Shown: positions 1 through 6,911, counted from the first letter of the stretch. The stretch is 10,982 nt of DNA from JBBDWJ01 sp040902925 (GCA_040902925.1 JBBDWJ010000357.1:1-10982); one strand, 5' to 3'. The notes: a model not told the origin generated them from the sequence alone. Made by a program: numbers and translations.

Positions 1-19
1 AATCCAGGGGGAACGGGAG

Positions 20-117
20 TTGGCAAGAAATCGCCCAAAGAGAAACCCTGCCATCTCTTGCCAAACCATGCCGAATTTCGCCAAATCCTGCCACGACCTT
101 GCCAGCATCTAGCCAAG
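20..117. repeat. Helically phased TGCC repeat array at the left edge
   Basis: The trinucleotide GCC, mostly as TGCCA, recurs on the + strand at 50, 60, 70, 80, 90, 101 and 112. That is four steps of exactly 10 bp and two of 11 bp. The units read roughly CTGCCA, TTGCCA, ATGCCG, TCGCCA, CTGCCA, TTGCCA and TAGCCA, with unrelated bases between them. An inverted copy (TTGGCAAG) lies at 19-26. The spacing puts all cores on one face of the helix, as in arrays bound by a multimeric DNA-binding protein or at the ends of some mobile elements. What binds it is unknown. Positions 118-380 hold no supported gene. Confidence 0.6.
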
Positions 118-386
118 CGACGATCCCTCGAAACTCCCCGTAATGGCAAAGCGCTTACCCCAGTCCCCGCAAGGACAGACTGGCGAGGATGGCTTCGACG
201 TTGCCGGCGGCCTTCCGCGGATCAACAACCGGGAGCTAGACAGGGCCTAACGCAGAGCGCCAGGAGGCCTTTTCTCGGCTGACGCCCCGTTGAGGGCTTG
301 CCCTGTTCTTTTAAGCATCTGGCCCTTAGGTAATGAAACATCCTGCCGGACCACTATTTATGCTTTCAGTTCTAGCTAGTAATCAA

Positions 387-416
387 TTGATAATAAATAA
401 GTTGACGAAGTATAAA
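387..416 (+). promoter_or_regulatory. Candidate sigma-70-type promoter for the c-di-GMP gene
   Basis: TTGATA (387-392) and TATAAA (411-416) are separated by 18 bp in a markedly AT-rich island (about 355-425) inside GC-rich DNA. Transcription would start near 423 and run through the structured segment at 533-677 into the HD-GYP/GGDEF gene, giving a leader of about 250 nt. The match is by eye only. The AT-rich island could also belong to a mobile-element flank. Confidence 0.4.
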
Positions 417-532
417 GATTGATAAACGGGGTAAGGTCTTGCCCTGTGTGCACCGTAGTACCACTCGTCTAACGCCAATCGGTACTGGAAATCTATTGAC
501 CATAGTTTACTAAGACTGGTACATCTTAAAGC

Positions 533-677
533 GGTACTTTCCTCGCCCTCGGAAGCGATGGGAAGCTACCACGCGGCCCTGAGGCGGGCCGGGCGCGCCG
601 GTAGAACCTCTCGGAGGGTTCGGCTGGAACGCCACGAGGGTCTGTAATTCGCACAGCCGTTTTGTAGTCTTGCGGCT
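533..677 (+). promoter_or_regulatory. Predicted structured 5' leader, possible RNA switch
   Basis: Several consecutive hairpins can be drawn by hand. Hairpin A pairs 533-536 with 567-570, 538-542 with 560-564 (one G-U), and 543-546 with 555-558. Hairpin B pairs 574-579 with 586-591. Hairpin C pairs 604-610 with 614-621, with one bulge. The segment CAGCCG (654-659) can pair either with CGGCTG (621-626) upstream or with CGGCT (673-677) downstream. The second option closes a loop that holds the TTG at 670. Four GGTAC/GTACC sites (458, 481, 518, 533) lie in or just before this leader. It does not show the conserved CGCACAGGGCAAA-like core of GEMM-I c-di-GMP riboswitches. No known RNA family was recognised. 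The outer arms are short, so the alternative pairing could be chance. Confidence 0.4.
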
Positions 678-3177
678 CACGGCCTCGTTCGCTCTTTTTG
701 CCGGGGCAGTATTGAAACCATCAACCACAAAAAACTGGCGGCGTAAGCTCACAGGCCATGCTGTCGCGAGTGGCGCGTATCTGGCCCTGATCCTGGCGCT
801 CGGGCTGGCGGCCTTCCTGGAGATGATCGACAACCCGGGAAAGCCGAACTGGGGCTCGTTTACGGTTCTGTTACTGATGGCTTGCGCCGCGACGCCGCTC
901 AAGTTTCAACTTCCTGGCGTCGACCGCTCCCTGTCGCTGTCGTTTTTGTTCACGTTTGCCGCGATCACGGAGCAGCCGCCGATTCTTGTACTTGTGATCG
1001 CGGCCTCGGTGCAGGCTTTTGACGTGCTGCTGGGGCGCGAGAAGGACGACACGACCGGCCAGATTCTGTTTGATTTCGCCGCGGCGGCCATCAGCATCCT
1101 GGCGACTTCGCGGCTGTACGCCTACTTGATCGACGACGCTCAACTGCCCTGGCTGGTGGCTTCGACGGTCGCCGCCGCTACCTATTACTTGTTGGTAAGC
1201 TCCACCAGCGCCATGCGGATCGGCATCTTAGCTCGCACGAGCCCGCTGCGCGTCTGGAATGAGAAGTTCTTCTGGACGAGTCCGATCTACATGCTCGCTC
1301 CGCTGGGCGTAACCGTAATGCGCCTTCTGCAGGATGCACAGTCCTACGTGGATACGCTGCTGGGTTTGAGCGTGATCGGCGCGGCCTACTTTTACATGCG
1401 CACGTACTTCCCGCGGCTTCACGACCGCCAGGATCATGCGCAGCGAATGGCCGAGATCCGCCAACGCGCTATCGAGACGCTGGCGGTGGCGATCGAAGCC
1501 AAAGACGGCAGCACCGCGGGCCACTTGCAGCGCGTCAAGCTCTACGCGTCGCGGCTGGGCGCGCGGCTGGGCTGCACGGAAACCGAGATCCGCACCCTGA
1601 AACTTGCCGCCGTGCTGCACGATGTCGGCAAGGTGGGCGTGCCCGACTACATTCTAAAAAAGCCCAGCCGGCTTACCGATCACGAGTTCATCGAGATCTC
1701 GCATCATGTCTCGATCGGCGCGGAGATCGTCGCGGCGATGGAGTTCCCCGAGCCGGTCGCGCAGATCGTGCTCAGTCACCACGAGCATTGGGATGGCTCA
1801 GGCTATCCGCAGCGGCTGGTCGGGTCAGAAATTCCCAAACTGGCGCGAATTCTAACCGTGGTCGACTGCTTTGACGCATTGATCAGCGAGCGGCCCTACC
1901 GCCAAGCGTTGTTGATCGACGATGCCGTCGAGATCATGAACGAGCAGCGCGGCAAGATCTTCGACCCCGACATTCTCGACGCGTTCCTCGCCGAGCTGCC
2001 CAGCTATCTCGAAGAACTGGAGCAGGATCTCAAGCGGGACCGGGCCCTGAAACCGCATGCACCCAAGCTTCAGAACGCGGTCAAACAGACTTGGATTACC
2101 GAGCAGTCCGGCCGCACATCGCTGCAGCGGCGTACGCTCCAGCGCCTGACCGAAGCGCCTGACCAACTGGAGGCCTTCTACGACGTCCTTCGGACGCTCG
2201 GCGCCGACCTCAACGTCGGCAAGAGTTTGCACGACTGCCTTCAGATCATGCGCGGCGCCATTCCCAGTGAAAAGGCGGGTATTTTCACCAAGCAGGACGG
2301 CAAGTACGTCCTCATGGCCGCCGACGGGATTCCCGCTCATTGTCTCGGCCGCATGCATTTGTCGGCGGACCATGGCCTGGTGGCGCATGCCGCGCATACG
2401 GGCGTGCCGATGATCGCCGATGCTCCTCCGGTCGAACTGCCGGGCGGGCCGGTGCACCACTATCTCGAAGATGTGCAGGCGACCCTGGCCGCCCCGCTGA
2501 TCTTTGAAGAGCAGGTCGTCGGCGTGATCGTGTTTTGCTCCGGCCATCCCGGAGCATTCACTGAGGATCATGGGCTGTTCTTGGGCCTGATCACCGAGAA
2601 AGTGGCGTCCACCATGGTGTCGTGGCATCACTTGGAGCGCATGCAGATCGAGGCGCAGACCGACACGGTTACCGGACTGCCTAACGCCCGGACCGCCTTT
2701 ACGCAACTGGAAGTGGAGCTCGATCGCGCGCAGCAGGAAGGCGGCAAGGTCGGCGTCCTGTTCATGGACATCAACGGACTCAAGCCCATCAACGACTCCT
2801 ACGGACACGCGGCCGGCGACCGCCTGCTCATCGAGACCGGCCAGAGGCTGCGTAGCTGCCTGCGAAGTTTCGACTTCCTGGGCCGCATGGGGGGCGACGA
2901 GTTCCTGGCGGTTTTGCCGGGAGCGACGCAGGAGGCGATGGACGAGCAGATCGAACAGATCAAGGCGGCGCTGTCCCGAAGCCGTATCGAAGTGGCGCAG
3001 GGTATTCGGACGCGTCCGATGGTCAGTGTCGGCGCAGCGCTCTACCCCGACGACGCAGGCGACGCCGACGAGTTGGTCTACATCAGCGACCAGCGCATGT
3101 ACCAGGAAAAGACCTTGAGCAAGCGGCAGATTTCGTCCGACTATCGCTTGCCCGAGGTGCCGGCGCGCATGGCGTAA
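670..3177 (+). CDS. Membrane HD-GYP / GAF / GGDEF cyclic-di-GMP phosphodiesterase-cyclase
   Basis: Predicted inner-membrane c-di-GMP turnover protein of 835 aa. Residues 36-245 hold about seven to eight hydrophobic segments, likely an integral sensor. Next is an HD-GYP phosphodiesterase domain (about 265-440) with its metal residues visible: H285, HDVGK at 317-321, H345/H346, HHEHWDGSGYP at 370-380 and D399. A GAF domain (about 498-648) follows, then a GGDEF diguanylate cyclase domain (about 660-820) with intact GGDEF at 741-745 and an RxxD inhibitory site five residues before it (RSFD). Both catalytic centres look intact, so it is probably bifunctional, with the GAF and membrane parts choosing the direction. 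The start is uncertain: TTG at 670 has no evident Shine-Dalgarno, while TTG at 712 follows a weak GGGG and would shorten the protein by 14 aa. No ATG or GTG lies upstream in frame after the stop at 580. It is monocistronic, with a convergent gene downstream. Confidence 0.93.
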   Translation: MRLTASFALFAGAVLKPSTTKNWRRKLTGHAVASGAYLALILALGLAAFLEMIDNPGKPNWGSFTVLLLMACAATPLKFQLPGVDRSLSLSFLFTFAAITEQPPILVLVIAASVQAFDVLLGREKDDTTGQILFDFAAAAISILATSRLYAYLIDDAQLPWLVASTVAAATYYLLVSSTSAMRIGILARTSPLRVWNEKFFWTSPIYMLAPLGVTVMRLLQDAQSYVDTLLGLSVIGAAYFYMRTYFPRLHDRQDHAQRMAEIRQRAIETLAVAIEAKDGSTAGHLQRVKLYASRLGARLGCTETEIRTLKLAAVLHDVGKVGVPDYILKKPSRLTDHEFIEISHHVSIGAEIVAAMEFPEPVAQIVLSHHEHWDGSGYPQRLVGSEIPKLARILTVVDCFDALISERPYRQALLIDDAVEIMNEQRGKIFDPDILDAFLAELPSYLEELEQDLKRDRALKPHAPKLQNAVKQTWITEQSGRTSLQRRTLQRLTEAPDQLEAFYDVLRTLGADLNVGKSLHDCLQIMRGAIPSEKAGIFTKQDGKYVLMAADGIPAHCLGRMHLSADHGLVAHAAHTGVPMIADAPPVELPGGPVHHYLEDVQATLAAPLIFEEQVVGVIVFCSGHPGAFTEDHGLFLGLITEKVASTMVSWHHLERMQIEAQTDTVTGLPNARTAFTQLEVELDRAQQEGGKVGVLFMDINGLKPINDSYGHAAGDRLLIETGQRLRSCLRSFDFLGRMGGDEFLAVLPGATQEAMDEQIEQIKAALSRSRIEVAQGIRTRPMVSVGAALYPDDAGDADELVYISDQRMYQEKTLSKRQISSDYRLPEVPARMA

Positions 3178-3180
3178 CTG

Positions 3181-3193
3181 CTCGCGATGCGAG
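3181..3193 (+). terminator. Weak hairpin after the c-di-GMP gene
   Basis: CTCGC and GCGAG (3181-3185, 3189-3193) flank a 3-nt loop and are followed by TTT, four bases after the stop codon. The 5-bp stem and short T tract make this a weak candidate. No better terminator is visible in the 141 bp between the convergent genes. Confidence 0.25.
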
Positions 3194-3318
3194 TTTGCGC
3201 GCGACCGCAACGCAATCTTCCGTAGCGTCCCATCCTGGCGGGTTAAGGTATTCCCGAAACTCGCGCCTCGAATGAACTCCAACCGTTGGCCAGGGCTAGG
3301 TGGTCGTCGCCGGCCGCA

Positions 3319-3585
3319 TCACCCAAAACGCTGCGCGGCGCGGGCGCGCGCTTTGGCAGCCTCCTCGCCGCGGTCGCGCGGAGAGGCGTTGGTTTCGAGC
3401 GAATCGAGCAGATGGTGCGCGGCGTGGGCAACCTCTTCGATTGCCCGCTCAAACACGGCTTCGTTCGCTTTCGAGGGCTTTTGGAATCCACTCAGCTTGC
3501 GGACGAATTGCAGCGAGGCGGCTCGAATTTCCTCGCCGGTGGCCGGCGGCTCAAAATTAAACAGCGTCTTGATGTTTCTGCACAT
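3319..3585 (-). CDS. DUF2277 family protein
   Basis: An 88-aa protein that I recognise as the DUF2277 family from its N-terminus, MCRNIKTLFNFEPPAT, followed by EEIRAA, QFVRKLSGF, PSKANE and a C-terminal AKARARAAQRFG tail. The family is small, soluble and of unknown function. The length is full for the family and the ATG start is fixed by the conserved first residues, which include Cys2. There is no signal peptide or membrane segment. A purine-rich AGAGAGG lies roughly 20 bases upstream on the minus strand, too far for a normal Shine-Dalgarno. The gene is convergent with the c-di-GMP gene and stands alone. A TACAAT element about 110 bp upstream may be its promoter. Confidence 0.88.
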   Translation of the reverse strand: MCRNIKTLFNFEPPATGEEIRAASLQFVRKLSGFQKPSKANEAVFERAIEEVAHAAHHLLDSLETNASPRDRGEEAAKARARAAQRFG

Positions 3586-3692
3586 ACGCGGCTGGCCAGA
3601 TCTTGCCTCTCTACGCTCACCGATTCAACAAGCTCGACGAAGGATCGCCGAAGCAGCAACGGCCGGACTTCCAGGTTCTCTTCTCTTTCCCA

Positions 3693-3700
3693 CATTGTAT
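3693..3700 (-). promoter_or_regulatory. Candidate -10 element for the DUF2277 gene
   Basis: The minus strand reads TATACAAT here (ATTGTATA on the + strand), a good -10 match. No convincing -35 lies 16-18 bp upstream. Transcription would begin near 3686, leaving a leader of about 100 nt. The same TACAAT hexamer precedes the haloperoxidase and the enolase-family gene in this window. Confidence 0.35.
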
Positions 3701-3786
3701 AGCGGCCGCGGATGCCGCCAGCCAGATTTGCGCCGCTGACTGACTACTGCCCCTGCGGACAAGCCGAACGCGAAACGAATCGTTTT

Positions 3787-3928
3787 CTTAGGGGCTAAGT
3801 TTCTCGGGCGGCCCCTCGGCAAACACCCATCGCCGAAGGCGATCCGAGGCCCTACCCGCAAGGGTGGGGCCCGCATTGGCTAGGCCGACTATTTAAGGCA
3901 GACGCGCGAAGCTGGGCCCGCCGGGGCC
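3787..3928. repeat. Cluster of REP-like hairpins
   Basis: Four perfect or near-perfect stem-loops occur in 142 bp. CTTAG/CTAAG lies at 3787-3799 with a GGG loop. ATCGCC/GGCGAT lies at 3829-3843 with a GAA loop. A 10-bp stem with one G-U at 3848-3871 closes a GCAA tetraloop. GGCCC/GGGCC lies at 3915-3928 with a GCCG loop. The strong stem at 3848-3871 has no T tract, so it is more like an extragenic palindromic repeat or an RNA structure than an intrinsic terminator. Whether it is dispersed in the genome cannot be seen from this window. Confidence 0.5.
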
Positions 3929-4340
3929 GCTGAGCACGTCAAGCAAGCGTAACCGACGCGGGACTATCACGCCTCGCGACGGCTCCTTGTGACAGCAGCG
4001 CTAACAGCGGAGTGCATTTACCGGACTTCATAGACCGCGAGTAGGCCGTGCACACACCCAGCACGAAAGCCTTGCCCTGCCAGACCGCGAGGTCGTGCGG
4101 AAACATCAGAGCGGCTTCGCCCTCTGGACTTGGGCGCCCGGGCGCTTGCGGGCGCTTGGTATCGTTCCCTTCCCTTTTCGTTGGTATTTTCCTCTACACT
4201 GGACACACTTGACGCCTGGGCAGCCTTGCCGCCCTGGGCAGCGGCGCTGAATCTCATACGTTGCTCGTCGTGGCTCTAGCGGGGTGTTAGCGCCACGGGA
4301 CTTGCGGCCGGGCTTCGACGTCAGACATCAGAAAACTCCA
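3929..4340. other. Intergenic DNA with hairpins and possible gene remnant
   Basis: No confident gene. Further structure is present: GACC/GGTC around a GCGA loop (4083-4094), CAGAG-GGC/GCC-CTCTG around a 3-nt loop (4107-4126), a 12-bp perfect palindrome GCGCCCGGGCGC (4134-4145), and the 8-mer GGGCGCTT twice, 10 bp apart (4140, 4150). On the minus strand, a frame open from about 4194 down to a TGA at 3939-3941 has GC-biased third positions. It contains an ATG at 4104-4106 that would give a 55-aa peptide beginning MFPHDLAVWQGKAF. It lacks a Shine-Dalgarno and matches no family I know. It could be a small gene, a decayed gene or part of a dispersed repeat. Confidence 0.3.
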
Positions 4341-4358
4341 TGGTGAGGTCTATATCGC

Positions 4359-5429
4359 ATGAGAAAGCGGATCGTTGTATTCCTTGTGGCTCTATTCCTT
4401 GTGGCTGTGCCATTGCTGTTGGCGCAGCCCAAGAAAATCGTCGTCGTCGGACTGAGCGCCGACGACATTCAGGAACTACAAAAAGCCAATCCCAATGTGC
4501 GCATTGTGCCGGGGCTGCCTCCGGAGCAGGCGGGAGTCACTCCCGTTACGCCCGACGCGCCAACCGCCAACACGCAGCGCCAGGAATTGCTTCGTGAAGT
4601 CGCCGACGCGGACGCCTTCATCGGCGGACCGACGCGCGAGGTGCTCCAGGCCGCTAAGAAACTGAAGTGGGTGCAGGTGCTCAGCGCCGGCGTCGAGAAC
4701 TACCAGTATCCCGAGTTGATGAACAGCGACATCGTGCTGACCAATGGCAAGAAAATCGCCAGCCCCGGAATTGCCGATCACGCCATGGCGATGCTTCTGA
4801 GCCTGACGCGAAAGATGACGCACTTCATTGCGGTTCGCCCGAAAGAAGAGTGGGTGCGCGACGACTACGCGCTGCTCGAGTTGAAAGGCAAGACCGCCCT
4901 GGTTATCGGTGTCGGCGGTATTGGCTCGAATGTGGCGCGCCGCGCCTGGGCATTCGATATGAAAGTCATCGGCGTCGATATTCAGCAAATGAATCCGACG
5001 CCGTTCGTCGAGCGGTTTGTATATCCCGACCGGCTGGACGAGGTACTACCGCAGGCCGATGTCGTGTTCATGTGCGTGCCGCACACGCCGAAAAGCGAAG
5101 GCATGATGGGACCCGGGCAGTTCAAGCTCATGAAGAAGGGCTCCTACTTCATCGCGGTTTCGCGCGGCAAGACTTACAGTCTCAACGGCCTGGTCGAGGC
5201 GCTCGACAGCAAGCGACTGGCGGGAGCCGGAGTTGACGTGACCGATCCCGAGCCGCTTCCCAAAGGCCACGCGCTTTGGAAGTTCGACAACGTGATCATC
5301 ACGCCCCACATCGCGACGCAGGGCGACGGCGAGATTCCACGGCGCATGGTGATGATCCAGGAAAACGTGGCGCGCTTTGCCAACGGCGAGCAGTTGATCA
5401 ACGTGGTCAACAAGCGGGAAGGGTTTTAG
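4359..5429 (+). CDS. Exported D-2-hydroxyacid dehydrogenase family protein
   Basis: A 356-aa member of the D-isomer-specific 2-hydroxyacid dehydrogenases, which interconvert 2-keto acids and D-2-hydroxy acids using NAD(P). The nucleotide-binding motif GVGGIG is at 184-189. The catalytic triad is present: R269 in SRGK, E298 in DPEP (29 residues later) and H317 in TPHIA. The N-terminus is unusual for the family: MRKR, then an unbroken hydrophobic stretch (5-22) and AQP, which reads as a Sec signal peptide or a membrane anchor. The start is supported by GAGG ten bases upstream. The exact substrate cannot be told. A periplasmic location would be odd for a soluble-NAD enzyme. The hydrophobic segment could instead be an anchor facing inward, which the MRKR charge does not favour. 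Monocistronic. Confidence 0.9.
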   Translation: MRKRIVVFLVALFLVAVPLLLAQPKKIVVVGLSADDIQELQKANPNVRIVPGLPPEQAGVTPVTPDAPTANTQRQELLREVADADAFIGGPTREVLQAAKKLKWVQVLSAGVENYQYPELMNSDIVLTNGKKIASPGIADHAMAMLLSLTRKMTHFIAVRPKEEWVRDDYALLELKGKTALVIGVGGIGSNVARRAWAFDMKVIGVDIQQMNPTPFVERFVYPDRLDEVLPQADVVFMCVPHTPKSEGMMGPGQFKLMKKGSYFIAVSRGKTYSLNGLVEALDSKRLAGAGVDVTDPEPLPKGHALWKFDNVIITPHIATQGDGEIPRRMVMIQENVARFANGEQLINVVNKREGF

Positions 5430-5430
5430 G

Positions 5431-5478
5431 GCCGTTGAGCGGTTGAGCCGTTGATCGGTTGATCCGTTCGGTTCATCC
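5431..5478. repeat. Degenerate 8-bp tandem repeat (GCCGTTGA type)
   Basis: Starting two bases after the dehydrogenase stop codon, consecutive octamers read GCCGTTGA, GCGGTTGA, GCCGTTGA, TCGGTTGA and TCCGTTCG before decaying. A related inverted piece (AACGGTTCAACGGCTC) occurs at 6503-6518 in the intergenic region after the PEP-CTERM gene, so this is a recurring motif and not a single accident. Function unknown. Confidence 0.65.
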
Positions 5479-5682
5479 GTGGGCACAGCCGGACCAACGC
5501 GGAGCCCGGCGTCGACTCCGCCGCTGCGAATGTAGAGTTGCGACTGCAAAGCCTGAACGTGCCCCACGACTTCGTACCAGGACTTTTAGAACGATTTAGC
5601 TTGTAGAGCCTGGTCGCCACATTCCTTTGGAGGCTATTGTTGAATTACTGGTACCTGTTGATGTTCTTACGCACTGCTTGCC
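5479..5682. other. Intergenic stretch without a supported gene
   Basis: About 200 bp with no ORF that has a start and ribosome binding site. A + frame open from 5463 to a stop at 5604-5606 has coding-like composition (it ends VPHDFVPGLLERFSL) but no start codon. It may be a relic or coincidence. No terminator was seen for the dehydrogenase gene. Confidence 0.35.
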
Positions 5683-5712
5683 TTGACGATGTGTCATCTA
5701 TAGCCTTACCAT
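5683..5712 (+). promoter_or_regulatory. Candidate promoter for the PEP-CTERM gene
   Basis: TTGACG (5683-5688) is followed, after 18 bp, by TACCAT (5707-5712), which matches the -10 consensus at four of six positions. A leader of about 40 nt would follow, containing the palindrome CCTCGAGG (5725-5732) and the ribosome binding site GAGGG (5753-5757). Visual match only. Confidence 0.35.
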
Positions 5713-5761
5713 AACTGCAATATTCCTCGAGGCGATGGGTCGTCTTCATAACGAGGGATGA

Positions 5762-6415
5762 ATGAAGTCTTGGAATTTTTTGGCTGTTTTTAGCCTCAGC
5801 GTGTTTGGGAGTTTTGCCGGCGCAGCAACGATCGATTTCGAAGGAACGGGCGCACCGCTTCTCTTTGACGAGGCCACCGCACTTACGGACGCAACCGCGG
5901 CCAGTGGAGTCAATTTTGCAGGCCCGGCAGGCGGCGACGGCGGCGCTGTCCTAAACGATTTATCCAATCTAGGCATTGCGGCCCGCAGCGGCACTGACTT
6001 TCTGGCTTTCAATGCCGCGGCTGTGCTCATGGATGGGGCCACCCCGCAGGGCCCCGAGACCATCCTTTTCGATTCGCTGGTCTCGTCGGTCAGCATCTGG
6101 GCCAGCGGCGGCTCGTTTGACGGCTTATTTCAACTCGAAGCGTTCGACGCCTCCGATGTGTCACTCGGCACGGTACAGGTCCCGACGTTCGCCGACTGGG
6201 AACTGTTGAGCTTTGTGGGGCCCAGCATCAGCAAAGTGCAACTCACCGAGTTGAGCGGGATTCAGGCTTATGTCTATGACGACCTGAGCTTTGAGCCCGT
6301 CGCCCTCTCGAACGTCCCCGAGCCGGGAGCCGTCATTTTATTTGCATCTGGCCTGGTGGGATTGGCCGGCTTGCGGCGATTCAAGGAGCGGCATTTCCCC
6401 GGCGGGCGCAACTAA
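5762..6415 (+). CDS. PEP-CTERM sorted surface or exopolysaccharide-associated protein
   Basis: A 217-aa secreted protein. A Sec signal peptide covers residues 1-21 (cleavage near GAGA/ATID). The mature part is acidic and rich in small residues and beta-strand-like segments. The C-terminus has the full PEP-CTERM sorting signal: VPEPG at 185-189, a hydrophobic helix (about 190-205), then RRFKER. In known systems the PEP motif is recognised by exosortase (EpsH/Xrt family), which cleaves the protein and delivers it to the cell surface, usually in exopolysaccharide-producing bacteria. No exosortase gene lies in this window, so it must be encoded elsewhere. The start follows GAGGG with a 4-bp gap. 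The central region (about 22-180) resembles the beta-rich bodies common in these proteins, but I cannot name a domain. The gene stands alone with its own probable promoter. Confidence 0.88.
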   Translation: MKSWNFLAVFSLSVFGSFAGAATIDFEGTGAPLLFDEATALTDATAASGVNFAGPAGGDGGAVLNDLSNLGIAARSGTDFLAFNAAAVLMDGATPQGPETILFDSLVSSVSIWASGGSFDGLFQLEAFDASDVSLGTVQVPTFADWELLSFVGPSISKVQLTELSGIQAYVYDDLSFEPVALSNVPEPGAVILFASGLVGLAGLRRFKERHFPGGRN

Positions 6416-6826
6416 CTCTGCTGCACATCCCGATGCGTTGGTTTGGTGATCGACCGCGTTCTCGCTGGGCCGCGCGGCTCGGTTCGGCCGCCAACGTCTC
6501 TTAACGGTTCAACGGCTCTCCCGCCCAAAGATCTCTACGGAGATTCGGGCCGGTTCGGAAGTTTGCTGCGAGAGCGTAACGTTCTTTTGGCGGACGCGAA
6601 TTTCGTTGCGGTCGCGGGCCGGTCAAGCAACTCCCCAATCCACCGCGCAACTCCCCACAATCGAAGCCCTAATCGAAGCCCTAATCAAATAGAGTAGCGC
6701 CCTGTGCGAATATTTTTGGGACGTTATGGGCGCGCGCGCCACTCGGATCCAGTACGATCCCTCACGACGGCCTCGATCAAGGCCCGAGAGGCGCGTAATA
6801 TTTTGCTCTATGACTGCCCTTGGCGG
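6416..6826. other. Repeat-bearing intergenic region, no gene
   Basis: About 410 bp without a supported gene. It contains an inverted copy of the GCCGTTGA-type repeat (6503-6518), a small hairpin ATCTC/GAGAT with a TACG loop (6531-6544), the 11-mer GCAACTCCCCA twice 20 bp apart (6627-6637, 6647-6657), and a perfect 12-bp tandem duplication AATCGAAGCCCT (6659-6670, 6671-6682) followed by a partial third copy. No clear terminator for the PEP-CTERM gene was found. Confidence 0.5.
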
Positions 6827-6854
6827 TTCCAGCAGAGCCATCCGGCGATACAAT
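6827..6854 (+). promoter_or_regulatory. Candidate promoter for the haloperoxidase gene
   Basis: TACAAT (6849-6854) matches the -10 consensus at five of six positions. TTCCAG (6827-6832) lies 16 bp upstream as a weak -35. Transcription would start near 6861, giving a leader of about 60 nt that contains the ATTCCG/CGGAAT element. The weak -35 suggests that an activator may be needed. Confidence 0.45.
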
Positions 6855-6886
6855 AGAGAACCCTCCCTGATTTTCCTCTGCCCGCC

Positions 6887-6911
6887 ATTCCGGTCGGAAT
6901 CGATGATTCCG
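6887..6911 (+). promoter_or_regulatory. Overlapping ATTCCG/CGGAAT inverted repeats before the haloperoxidase RBS
   Basis: Three alternating half-sites lie in 25 bp: ATTCCG (6887-6892), CGGAATC (6895-6901) and GATTCCG (6905-6911). The middle one can pair with the first (6-bp arms, 2-nt gap) or with the third (7-bp arms, GAT loop), not both. The last arm ends directly before the ribosome binding site GAGG (6913-6916). The element could be an operator with three half-sites or an RNA switch controlling ribosome access. Confidence 0.5.

Noticed and set aside
143..250. 35-aa + frame beginning MAKRLPQSPQG
   Set aside because: Balanced composition but no ribosome binding site, no known family and no conserved neighbour. 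Kept only as a possibility beside the left-edge repeat.
58..282. 74-aa + frame over the TGCC array
   Set aside because: Its first part is the phased repeat itself and the rest is Arg/Pro-rich. There is no Shine-Dalgarno.
533..677. GEMM-type c-di-GMP riboswitch
   Set aside because: Considered because of the downstream gene, but the conserved GEMM-I core and tetraloop-receptor pattern are not visible, so it is listed only as an unknown structured leader.
1852..3282. 476-aa minus-strand open frame
   Set aside because: It lies antisense to the well-supported HD-GYP/GAF/GGDEF gene, has no recognisable domain and is rich in Arg, His, Gln and Leu, as expected from the opposite strand of GC-rich coding DNA.
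3848..3871. Intrinsic terminator
   Set aside because: The stem is strong, but no T tract follows on either strand and it is far from both neighbouring gene ends.
3625..3876. 83-aa minus-strand frame
   Set aside because: It runs through the REP-like hairpins and has Arg/Pro/Gly-rich low-information sequence.
5426..5620. 64-aa minus-strand frame
   Set aside because: It ends in the octamer repeat, has no Shine-Dalgarno and no recognised family.
6443..6697. 84-aa + frame after the PEP-CTERM gene
   Set aside because: Non-ATG start without a ribosome binding site. The C-terminal part is translated tandem repeat.
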